Source: an uncultured Brevundimonas sp. (GTDB lineage: Bacteria; Pseudomonadota; Alphaproteobacteria; Caulobacterales; Caulobacteraceae). From it: 5,693 bases of DNA. Under the pieces are notes generated by a model. It was not told where the DNA came from, did no database searches, and saw only the letters and a list, made by a program, of their open reading frames with translations. The stretch spans positions 1 through 5,693 of the forward strand of contig NZ_CALTWS010000172.1 in assembly GCF_943913055.1 (NCBI RefSeq), in the 5' to 3' direction. Below, piece after piece: positions 1-5,242 of the stretch. The translations under genes and the position numbers were made by a program. Numbering within the stretch: the stretch's first letter is position 1; the number at the start of each line of letters is the position of its first letter.

Positions 1-83
1 GTGATGGCGTTCTTCTTCTCGGGCCGGGCAAAGGTGACACTCAGGACGCCATCGTTCAGGTCGGTACGGATATGGTCGGTCAT
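1..83 (-). CDS. Enoyl-CoA hydratase/isomerase family protein, N-terminal fragment
   Basis: Only the first 27 codons are present; the gene runs off the left edge. The start reads MTDHIRTDLNDGVLSVTF and continues ARPEKKNAI. A short beta-hairpin ending in RPEKKNAI is the usual opening of the crotonase (enoyl-CoA hydratase/isomerase) superfamily, which acts on acyl-CoA thioesters, often in beta-oxidation. The oxyanion-hole and catalytic residues lie outside the window, so the exact reaction cannot be told. The ATG is well supported: a GAGGAGG ribosome binding site (minus strand, bases 98-92) sits 8 nt upstream, inside the last codons of the preceding MBL gene, whose stop is only 3 nt away. The two genes are therefore almost certainly co-transcribed and probably translationally coupled. 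Confidence 0.85.
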   Translation of the reverse strand, partial: MTDHIRTDLNDGVLSVTFARPEKKNAI

Positions 84-86
84 GGC

Positions 87-1175
87 TCAGGCCTCCTCGA
101 TGTTCGTGGCGGTCCACCAGTCGACGCCTTGGGCATCGCGGGTCCGCGTAGCTCGACCCTGGCGGGCCAGATAGTTCAGATGCGCGATCGCCTCGCCGGT
201 GGCCATGCCGCGCACGCCGTCGCCGACAGGGCGTGCAAACAGGCTGCCGAACACATCGACGGCCCGCTTGGGCTCTTTCAGCGACCGCTCCAGCCGCCTC
301 AGCGAGGTCTCATGCCCCCGGACCAGGGCATCCAGCCGCGTGTGAACCCCATGGAACGGCTCCCCATGCGACGGGAGGATCAGCGCCCCCTCCGGCAGCA
401 CCGTCTTCATCCGCTTCAGCGACACAAGCCAGTCCCCCAGCGGATCGGCCTCGGGCTCCGTCGGCCACACCGACACATTGGAGGATATGCGCGGCAGGAT
501 CTGATCCCCGCCCAGCACCACATCATCGCTCTCGCGCCACAGACAGGCGTGCTCCGGACTGTGCCCCTCGCCCACCACCACGCGCCAGTCGTGACCGCCG
601 ATGCTGATCCGGTCACCCTCGCCGATCCGCGTATAGCCAGCGGGCATCGGCGACACCGCCATGCCGAACCGCCCGAACTCGCGCCGGTAGGTCTCGATCT
701 GCGCCTCGTCCCACCCCGCCGCACGATAGAAGGCCTCGCCCGCTTTCGGAGCCGGCTTGCCCGTATCCGACACCAGCATCCGTGCCGTCACATACTCCAG
801 TCGGGTCATCAGAAGGGGCGCGTCGAATCGCTCGCACAGCCATCCCGCCAAGCCGATATGGTCCGGGTGCATATGGGTACACATTACGCGCGTCACCGGT
901 CGCCCGCCCAAGGGCCCAGTCAGTATCGCCTCCCAAAGCCCCCGCGTTTCCTCGATCGCCAAGCCGGTATCGACGATAACCCAACCCTCGCCATCCTCGA
1001 TCGCAAAGACGTTGATGTGGTTCAGCGCGATGGGCATCGGCAAGCGCATCCAAAGCACGCCGGGAGCCACGGCCACGGCGTCACCCGGTGCCGGCAGATC
1101 GGCGAACGGATAGCTCAGGCCCCGCTCATCGCGGCGGCCGACCTCACTATCCGCTGCCGCAATACCGTCCGCCAA
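87..1175 (-). CDS. MBL-fold metallo-hydrolase
   Basis: Metallo-beta-lactamase-fold hydrolase of about 362 residues, probably cytoplasmic; no signal peptide. Numbered from the chosen start, it shows VDTG (Asp69), the metal-binding HMHPDH at 101-106, a third ligand His205 in GHSPEH, the bridging Asp224 in GGDQI, and His270 in PSHGEPF. This is a complete dinuclear metal site. The C-terminal region, around GEAIAHLNYLARQGRA, resembles the small winged-helix domain often found at the end of such proteins. The family hydrolyses esters, thioesters or lactones; the substrate cannot be read here, but coupling to an enoyl-CoA hydratase hints at acyl-CoA metabolism. The start is uncertain. The frame is open to a TTG at 1214, but the TTG at 1175 has GGAG (1185-1182) 6 nt upstream, and the codons before it are atypical (several TTG, CTA, CGA). 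No in-frame ATG exists near the conserved LSYPFAD opening. Confidence 0.9.
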   Translation of the reverse strand: MADGIAAADSEVGRRDERGLSYPFADLPAPGDAVAVAPGVLWMRLPMPIALNHINVFAIEDGEGWVIVDTGLAIEETRGLWEAILTGPLGGRPVTRVMCTHMHPDHIGLAGWLCERFDAPLLMTRLEYVTARMLVSDTGKPAPKAGEAFYRAAGWDEAQIETYRREFGRFGMAVSPMPAGYTRIGEGDRISIGGHDWRVVVGEGHSPEHACLWRESDDVVLGGDQILPRISSNVSVWPTEPEADPLGDWLVSLKRMKTVLPEGALILPSHGEPFHGVHTRLDALVRGHETSLRRLERSLKEPKRAVDVFGSLFARPVGDGVRGMATGEAIAHLNYLARQGRATRTRDAQGVDWWTATNIEEA

Positions 1176-1232
1176 GTCCGTCTCCAATCGCAACGGGCAC
1201 AATAGGCGCTCCAAACCATCAGGTCCATCGCC

Positions 1233-1261
1233 TTGACGACCGAAGGGTGAACCGCCAAACC
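1233..1261 (+). promoter_or_regulatory. Candidate housekeeping promoter for the secreted cysteine-repeat protein
   Basis: TTGACGA at 1233-1239 is followed after 14 bases by GCCAAACC at 1254-1261. This resembles the Caulobacter housekeeping consensus (TTGACGS, 10-14 bases, GCTANAWC), with mismatches at S, T and W. Transcription would start roughly 5-9 bases downstream, leaving a leader of about 20 nt before the GTG at 1289. No good E. coli-like -10 is found at 17 bp. This is motif matching by eye and depends on the organism being a Caulobacter relative. Confidence 0.4.
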
Positions 1262-1265
1262 CTTC
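1242..1265. promoter_or_regulatory. 7-bp inverted repeat, candidate operator
   Basis: GAAGGGT at 1242-1248 and ACCCTTC at 1259-1265 are exact reverse complements separated by 10 bp, so equivalent bases lie about 17 bp apart, fitting a dimeric DNA-binding protein. The repeat overlaps the proposed -10 element of the rightward promoter and lies upstream of the leftward MBL gene, so it could act on either or both. No regulator gene is adjacent, so the protein that might bind it is unknown. Confidence 0.3.
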
Positions 1266-1277
1266 TTGCAGATTTAT

Positions 1278-1282
1278 AGGAG
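1278..1282 (+). promoter_or_regulatory. Ribosome binding site fixing the GTG start at 1289
   Basis: AGGAG is placed 6 nt before GTG at 1289 and directly abuts the competing in-frame TTG at 1283. The spacing decides in favour of GTG, which also gives a clean signal-peptide N-terminus. Confidence 0.75.
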
Positions 1283-1288
1283 TTGCAT

Positions 1289-2233
1289 GTGACCTTCAGG
1301 CCAAGACTCGCAGCATTGACTGCCGCTTTTGCGACAGCGTTCCTTGTGATCGGGGGATTGCCCGCGCCCGCTGCCGCCCAATCTTCCAATCCCGCAACGG
1401 CCAATCCCACGGCTTCGAGCGTTGAAGGGCAATCTCGCAGTGCGCGTCGCAACAGAACGCCCCCGCGCCAGACGCCTGAGCAAATTGTAGCCGGGGCACA
1501 AGCAGTCGCGACTGCGGCTTCGATCAACTGCCAGGTGACGCAGGCCAACCTGCTGGGTCAGTCGGCCGAGGGCAACAGCCTTTACGAAGCCGCTTGCGCC
1601 ACGGGACCTGGGTATCTCTTGGTGTCTTCGACACCGCCGATTGCCTCTGACTGTGTGCTGATCGCCGCCGCAGCCACTACCGCGAGAGCCGCTGATCCCG
1701 CTGCGAACGTCGGTCCGCAATGCACCTTGCCCGCGAACCAGGACAGCAAGCGGTTCATCATGGGCTATGCCGTTCCGGCAGGCGTTACCTGCACGGTCGA
1801 TGACGGAGCGGTTGTGGGTCGAAACGCTGAAGGTGCCGTGATCTATGAAATTGGCTGCGCCGGAACCGACGGATACCACATTCGGAATCTGAATGGCGTC
1901 TGGTCCAAGGACGAATGCATTCAAGTCATATCTCGTAACCTAGCCTGCAACCTCACGACACCGAGTGAACGGTTTGCGACCGTCAAGGGATGGCTGGCCG
2001 GCTCTGATGCGGCGACCTGTGATGTTCAGGATACCCGGTACATGGGCACAAACACGAATGGCAGTTTCTACGAAGTGAAATGCGCTGCGGGCGATGGCTA
2101 CATCGCCAGATTGAATGACGCGCGCGCGGTGCAACAGGTCTACCCCTGCGCTACAGCCCAACGCATAGGCGACGGCTGCAAGTTGACGACGGTGGCCACC
2201 GTTGCGCCTCCCGCGGCCGCAACGGAACAATAG
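1289..2233 (+). CDS. Secreted protein with three four-cysteine repeats, function unknown
   Basis: A 314-residue protein I cannot assign to a named family. Residues 1-30 form a Sec signal peptide: basic MTFRPR, hydrophobic 7-24, and an AAA-Q cleavage site near 30/31. Residues 31-65 are a low-complexity linker rich in S, T, N, P and R. The rest holds three repeats, each with four cysteines: 81/103/122/145, 168/190/210/220 and 244/265/287/297. Each reads roughly C-x-V, then a G, then EG or NG, YE at +18/19, C, G-x-GY, C and C-x-L. Stretches with RF join successive units. Twelve cysteines in an exported protein suggest six disulfides and a periplasmic or extracellular location. A GTG start at 1289 is chosen because AGGAG (1278-1282) sits 6 nt before it; the TTG at 1283 would touch that site. 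The gene has its own terminator and a lower GC content than its neighbours. Confidence 0.88.
   Translation: MTFRPRLAALTAAFATAFLVIGGLPAPAAAQSSNPATANPTASSVEGQSRSARRNRTPPRQTPEQIVAGAQAVATAASINCQVTQANLLGQSAEGNSLYEAACATGPGYLLVSSTPPIASDCVLIAAAATTARAADPAANVGPQCTLPANQDSKRFIMGYAVPAGVTCTVDDGAVVGRNAEGAVIYEIGCAGTDGYHIRNLNGVWSKDECIQVISRNLACNLTTPSERFATVKGWLAGSDAATCDVQDTRYMGTNTNGSFYEVKCAAGDGYIARLNDARAVQQVYPCATAQRIGDGCKLTTVATVAPPAAATEQ
1529..2179 (+). repeat. Three tandem four-cysteine protein modules
   Basis: Units span bases 1529-1723, 1790-1948 and 2018-2179 (residues 81-145, 168-220, 244-297). First-to-second cysteine distances are 22, 22 and 21 residues and second-to-third are 19, 20 and 22. Third-to-fourth is 10 in units 2 and 3 but 23 in unit 1, which carries an Ala-rich insertion (residues 126-139). 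Conserved non-cysteine positions are Tyr-Glu (99-100, 186-187, 261-262) and Gly-Tyr (108-109, 195-196, 270-271). The DNA itself is too diverged to show a nucleotide repeat, so the duplication is old. Confidence 0.8.
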
Positions 2234-2254
2234 GCTTCGTATCGCACGACACAG

Positions 2255-2290
2255 ACGCCCCCCGGAGTTCGCTCCGGGGGGCGTTTTCTT
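2255..2290 (+). terminator. Intrinsic terminator of the cysteine-repeat gene
   Basis: A perfect 13-bp stem pairs 2255-2267 (ACGCCCCCCGGAG) with 2272-2284 (CTCCGGGGGGCGT) around a TTCG loop at 2268-2271. TTTTCTT follows at 2284-2290. It lies 21 bp after the stop at 2233 and 43 bp before the start of xth. The opposite strand has no T-run after the stem, so it works rightward only. Confidence 0.95.
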
Positions 2291-2333
2291 ATGCGGCTTC
2301 ACAGAACGCCCCGATGCGACGTAATCAGGGCGG

Positions 2334-3131
2334 ATGCGCATCGCCACCTGGAACGTCAACTCCGTCAACGCCCGCCTGCCGACCGTGCTGGCCTGGCTGG
2401 AGGCCGCATCGCCAGACGTAATCTGCATGCAGGAGATCAAATGCCTGGACGAGAAGTTCCCGCGTGAGGCCTTTGAGGACCTCGGCTACAACGTCGAGGT
2501 TTACGGCCAGAAGAGCTACAATGGCGTCGCCCTGCTCTCGAAATATCCGGTCTCGGACGTCCGGCGCGGCCTGCCCGGCCCCGACACCTCTGGCGTTGAA
2601 ATCGAGTTCGAACAGGCTCGCTACATCGAGGCTCTGATCGAGGCTGCCCGCCCGGTCCGCGTGGGCGGTCTCTACCTGCCCAACGGCAATCCCATCGGCA
2701 CCGAGAAGTTCGCTTACAAGCTGTCCTGGATGGACCGCCTCCAGGCCCAGGCTCGCGACCTGCTGGCTCAGGAAGAGGCCTTCGTTCTTTGCGGGGACTA
2801 CAACGTCATCCCAACGCCCGACGATGCGAAGACGCCGTCAGCCTGGGTCAATGACGCCCTTTACCAGCCCCAGAGCCGCGCCGCCTTCCGCGCCTTGAAA
2901 CATCTCGGCCTGTCCGAGGCCGGCGAACTGGGCAAACAGCCGCCCGGCACCTTCACCTTCTGGGACTACCAGGCCGGCGCCTGGCAGCGGGACAACGGCA
3001 TCCGCATCGACTTCCACCTGCTGTCGCCCCAGGCCGCCGATCGCTTCAGGGGCGTCGAAACCCACCGTGACGCCCGCGACATGGACAAGCCCAGCGATCA
3101 CGTCCCTGTCGTCGTCGAACTGGAGGACTGA
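2334..3131 (+). CDS. xth: Exodeoxyribonuclease III (AP endonuclease)
   Basis: A 265-residue member of the ExoIII branch of the exonuclease-endonuclease-phosphatase superfamily. It cleaves DNA 5' to abasic sites and removes nucleotides from 3' ends in base-excision repair, in the cytoplasm and Mg-dependent. The full active site is visible: Asn7 in WNVNS, Glu34 in MQEIK, Tyr114 in GLYLPNGNP, Asp155 and Asn157 in GDYNVIP, Asp226 in RIDF, and the Asp255-His256 pair in SDHVP. Length and N-terminus (MRIATWNVNS) are those expected for the family. The start has only a weak, close AGGG (2327-2330). An upstream terminator isolates it from the preceding gene, so its promoter must lie in about 45 bp before 2334 or be fed by read-through. 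The last codons carry the ribosome binding site of the next gene. Confidence 0.97.
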   Translation: MRIATWNVNSVNARLPTVLAWLEAASPDVICMQEIKCLDEKFPREAFEDLGYNVEVYGQKSYNGVALLSKYPVSDVRRGLPGPDTSGVEIEFEQARYIEALIEAARPVRVGGLYLPNGNPIGTEKFAYKLSWMDRLQAQARDLLAQEEAFVLCGDYNVIPTPDDAKTPSAWVNDALYQPQSRAAFRALKHLGLSEAGELGKQPPGTFTFWDYQAGAWQRDNGIRIDFHLLSPQAADRFRGVETHRDARDMDKPSDHVPVVVELED

Positions 3132-3133
3132 GA

Positions 3134-3649
3134 ATGGCCGAGGCCCTGCGCCTGGTGCTTCTGGTGGCGCTGGCGGCGGCGGCCCTGACGACCGGTGCCC
3201 TCGTCCTCGCCTGGTGGATGGAGCCGATGCGCCGCATGAAGCGGGCGCTGTTCAAGTCGCTGGCGGCACCGCCCGAGGCCGAGGCCTACTCTCCGGCCGA
3301 GGGCCGCGCCGCCGGTCTGGATTTCGACGGAGCGCAGGTCAGCGTTCTGTGGAATCGCGGCGGATCGGGTCTCGTCTATGACTTCCACGAGATCGAGGGC
3401 GGGGAGATCATCGTCGATGGGCACGTCGTGGCCCGCGTGCGGCGCGGCGAGGCCCGTAAGTCGCTCGACATCCTGGCCCCTGATGCCGAACAGGTCACCC
3501 TGCGCCTGCTGTTCGCCGACGCCCGCCACCCGGAGTTCGAACTCGCCCTGTGGGACGCCACCCTGCCGGTCCAGACCAGCTCGCCCGGCGAGGCATTGCG
3601 CCTCGGTCGCCGCTGGCTGTCGCATCTGGAAGCCTTGCTGAAAGGCTAG
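3134..3649 (+). CDS. Membrane-anchored hypothetical protein coupled to xth
   Basis: A 171-residue protein of no family I recognise. Residues 7-28 form one transmembrane helix rich in Leu, Ala and Val that ends in WW. The following MRRMKR cluster predicts that the C-terminus faces the cytoplasm. Residues from about 60 look like a compact domain of short beta-strands (for example DGAQVSVLWNRGGSGLVYDF and GEIIVDGHVVARVRRG) ending in a helix near 153-171 (GEALRLGRRWLSHLEALLKG). No catalytic motif or cysteine cluster is apparent. The ATG is 2 nt after the xth stop, and GGAGGA (3122-3127) inside xth lies 6 nt upstream, so the two genes form an operon with likely translational coupling. A link to DNA repair is suggested only by position. 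The 3' end meets the oppositely oriented thioesterase gene. Confidence 0.85.
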   Translation: MAEALRLVLLVALAAAALTTGALVLAWWMEPMRRMKRALFKSLAAPPEAEAYSPAEGRAAGLDFDGAQVSVLWNRGGSGLVYDFHEIEGGEIIVDGHVVARVRRGEARKSLDILAPDAEQVTLRLLFADARHPEFELALWDATLPVQTSSPGEALRLGRRWLSHLEALLKG

Positions 3650-3653
3650 CCTT
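3631..3653. terminator. Weak hairpin pair across convergent stop codons
   Basis: AGCCTT (3631-3636), AAGGCT (3642-3647) and AGCCTT (3648-3653) alternate. The first two can form a 6-bp stem with a 5-nt loop. The last two form a perfect 12-bp palindrome, AAGGCTAGCCTT at 3642-3653, covering the TAG stop at 3647-3649 and part of the TAA stop of the other gene (3652-3654). There is no T-run on either strand, so any terminator function is doubtful. No other terminator lies between these convergent genes. Confidence 0.25.
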
Positions 3654-4482
3654 AGCGCGAGGCCATCACCTTGCGCAGCTGTCGCCCGACGGCCAGCGGC
3701 CGACCGTCCTGGGCCCAGGCGGTCGCATCCTCCACCGTCCAGCCGGCGTGGCTATCGCGCGAGACGAACTCAAAATAGGTCCAGCCATCCGGGGCCGCGT
3801 CCTCCGGCACCGGGCCAAAGAAATCGTAGCGGAGGTCTGCCGTGGCCGAGACGGAGGGCGGCGGCGGCAACATGGTCCAGTAGACCGGGAACGTTGCATC
3901 CAGAAGGAACGCCAGTCGCGCCTCGTCCAGCGGTCGACCGTCCACCGTCCGCATCCAGACGCCCATCCGGTCGGTCGTGTTCTTACCGAACAGCTTGATG
4001 CCGCCCACGAACCGATGCTCCACATGACGCAGGAAATGCGGTGCGAACCCATCGCCCATCGGCGTCAGCGGTTGATCCTCCAGCGGTGGCGGCACGATGG
4101 CGGCGGCACGCACCTCCGGCCCGTCGCCTGCACTGCCAAAGGTCACCTGAGCGCTCATCGCGAGCCGATCCCCCTGCCCGGCCCTGACCGAGGTGTATAC
4201 CGCCGATCGACCGCCCCTCAGCTTCTCGCTGGTCAGGGTCAAGGGCTCGAAGCGGGCACCGATAAGGAACTGCACCGACACTGTCCGCAATGGCTGCACG
4301 ATCTCCAACGCCTGTCGCGGAGCCTTCACCGCCAAGGCGCTCATCAGCCCGCCAAACGGCGCGCCCTTCTCTCCCGGCCAGCTTCTTGGCGCGTTGGAGA
4401 AGCCGGTTGTCAGATTGGCGACCAGCCCGCCGTCGCCGTCACTCGTTAGGGTCAGGGCCTGATCCAGCGTTTGCTCGGTCAT
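3652..4482 (-). CDS. Thioesterase family protein (acyl-CoA thioesterase-like, double hot-dog)
   Basis: A 276-residue cytoplasmic protein resembling the acyl-CoA thioesterase (TesB-like) group with two fused hot-dog domains, expected to hydrolyse acyl-CoA to free acid and CoA. The first half has the helix motif GAPFGGLMSALAVKA (40-54), a strand RTVSVQFL (66-73) and KLRGGRSAVYTSVRAG (87-102). The RGGRS turn is typical of this group. The second half has LAFLLDATFPVYW (190-202, with Asp195 a candidate catalytic residue), a strand TYFEFVSRD (235-243), and the closing pattern W-x-x-DGRPLAVGRQL (256-269). The start is fixed by an in-frame TGA four codons upstream of ATG 4482. The ribosome binding site is poor (GAAG at 4493-4490). 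Its stop is 2 bp from that of the convergent membrane-protein gene, and it is divergent from a HxlR regulator. The true substrate is unknown. Confidence 0.85.
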   Translation of the reverse strand: MTEQTLDQALTLTSDGDGGLVANLTTGFSNAPRSWPGEKGAPFGGLMSALAVKAPRQALEIVQPLRTVSVQFLIGARFEPLTLTSEKLRGGRSAVYTSVRAGQGDRLAMSAQVTFGSAGDGPEVRAAAIVPPPLEDQPLTPMGDGFAPHFLRHVEHRFVGGIKLFGKNTTDRMGVWMRTVDGRPLDEARLAFLLDATFPVYWTMLPPPPSVSATADLRYDFFGPVPEDAAPDGWTYFEFVSRDSHAGWTVEDATAWAQDGRPLAVGRQLRKVMASR

Positions 4483-4657
4483 GGGGGCACTTCAAAAAGA
4501 CGGGCGGACGACGCGAGGTCTTCCGCCCGAAGGTCGAGGGGATCAGGACGCATCGCGCAGGTGAGGCGACACGTCCATAGCCAAAAGAAACTTACTCCGT
4601 CCGTTCCGATTGGCAACCCTCTTGCAAATCCCCTGACGCAGGGTCACTTTCGTCCGT
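4483..4657. promoter_or_regulatory. Divergent control region between thioesterase and HxlR genes
   Basis: This 175-bp gap must hold promoters for both divergent genes, though none matches a consensus well. On the HxlR side is a 13-bp palindrome, CCCTGACGCAGGG at 4631-4643 (5-bp arms, 3-bp spacer), ending 14 bp before the ATG; it is a plausible operator for autoregulation. An unrelated heptamer CGTCCGT occurs at 4598-4604 and again at 4651-4657 just before the ATG. On the thioesterase side is a terminator-shaped hairpin, listed separately. Confidence 0.45.
4494..4529 (-). terminator. Terminator-like hairpin in thioesterase leader
   Basis: On the minus strand, CGGGCGGA (4529-4522) and TCCGCCCG (4508-4501) form an 8-bp perfect stem. 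A further 3-bp GAC/GTC pairing (4510-4512 with 4518-4520) lies inside it, after one mismatch. Two bases later comes TTTTT (4498-4494), then GAAG and the start codon of the thioesterase at 4482. The geometry is that of an intrinsic terminator, placed in the 5' leader rather than after a gene. It could attenuate the thioesterase transcript, end a short leftward RNA, or be chance. Stem and T-run are seen directly; function is inferred. Confidence 0.4.
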
Positions 4658-5161
4658 ATGGGACGCACCGCCGATTATTCACGCCAGAGCTGTTCGATCG
4701 CCGCGACACTGGAAGTCATCGGCGATCCCTGGACACTGCTGGTCATCCGCGACGCTTTCAATGGCATCAGCCGTTTCGAACAGTGGCAGGATCGTCTGGG
4801 CGTCGCGCGCAACGTATTGGCCGCTCGGCTGAAATCGCTTGTACAGCACGGCGTGCTGGAGCCGCGTCTCTATTCCGAACGTCCGCCCCGCAACGAATAT
4901 GTCCTGACCGCCAAGGGCAAGGATCTTTACGGCGTCCTGGTCACCCTGCATGGTTGGGGAAACAAGCACGTGTACGGCAGCACCGACGCCGGCTTTGCCA
5001 TGATCCACAAGACCTGCGGCCACGACCTGGCCCCGCGCATCGCCTGTGGCCACTGCAACGAAATCGTCAAGCCACGCGATCTCCTTCTGACTCGTACCGC
5101 GGACTGTCCGACCGTGGGCGACCTGCTGCCGCGTCAGAACGCGAGTGAGGACGCAGGCTAG
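4658..5161 (+). CDS. HxlR-family winged-helix transcriptional regulator
   Basis: A 167-residue HxlR/MarR-like DNA-binding protein. The signature opening is complete: a conserved Cys12 in SCSIAATLEVIGDPWTLLVI (11-30), then RDAFNGISRFEQWQ. The recognition region is RNVLAARLKSLVQHGVLEPRLY (51-72), followed by the wing RPPRNEYVLTAKG (75-87) and a dimerisation helix near 88-103. A C-terminal tail holds HKTCGHDLAPRIACGHCNE (117-135), with Cys120, His122, Cys130, His132 and Cys133 grouped like a small metal site; related tails occur in longer HxlR proteins. Family members often sense oxidants, aldehydes or other electrophiles, sometimes through the N-terminal cysteine. The effector here is unknown. 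There is no clear ribosome binding site before ATG 4658, so the message may be leaderless. Divergent from the thioesterase and upstream of the thiolase, it is a natural regulator of either. Confidence 0.92.
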   Translation: MGRTADYSRQSCSIAATLEVIGDPWTLLVIRDAFNGISRFEQWQDRLGVARNVLAARLKSLVQHGVLEPRLYSERPPRNEYVLTAKGKDLYGVLVTLHGWGNKHVYGSTDAGFAMIHKTCGHDLAPRIACGHCNEIVKPRDLLLTRTADCPTVGDLLPRQNASEDAG

Positions 5162-5242
5162 TCCGTCTTGCTTGCTCGGGCCCGATGGCCCATGTCGCCC
5201 CATCATCGCCCCTGCGGCGCACCAGCCATGGATAGTGTCCTG

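Noticed and set aside
72..1205. Long rightward open frame (377 codons) opposite the MBL gene
   Set aside because: It is a GC-rich shadow: its product is full of Arg, His, Pro and Gln with no recognisable domain, while the other strand encodes a complete metal-site hydrolase.
1283..1288. TTG at 1283 as start of the secreted protein
   Set aside because: It directly abuts the AGGAG site, leaving no spacing; GTG at 1289 is 6 nt away and gives a cleaner signal peptide.
3550..4449. Rightward open frame (299 codons) opposite the thioesterase
   Set aside because: Low-complexity Arg/Gln/His-rich product without motifs. The minus strand gives a coherent thioesterase, and the frame begins inside another real gene.
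4598..4657. Repeated CGTCCGT heptamer in the divergent gap
   Set aside because: Only two copies of a short GC-rich word; could easily occur by chance, so not called a regulatory repeat.
4471..5148. Rightward open frame (225 codons) overlapping the HxlR gene in another frame
   Set aside because: Product lacks any HxlR feature and is Arg/Ser-rich. The frame starting at 4658 has the full family signature.
5178..5191. GGGCC-CGAT-GGCCC hairpin after the HxlR stop
   Set aside because: Only a 5-bp stem and no T-run on either side; not enough for a terminator.
5228..5242. ATG at 5228 as thiolase start
   Set aside because: No ribosome binding site upstream, and it adds five residues (MDSVL) before the usual MSDPVVIV opening; starting at 5243 puts the nucleophile at the canonical position 89.
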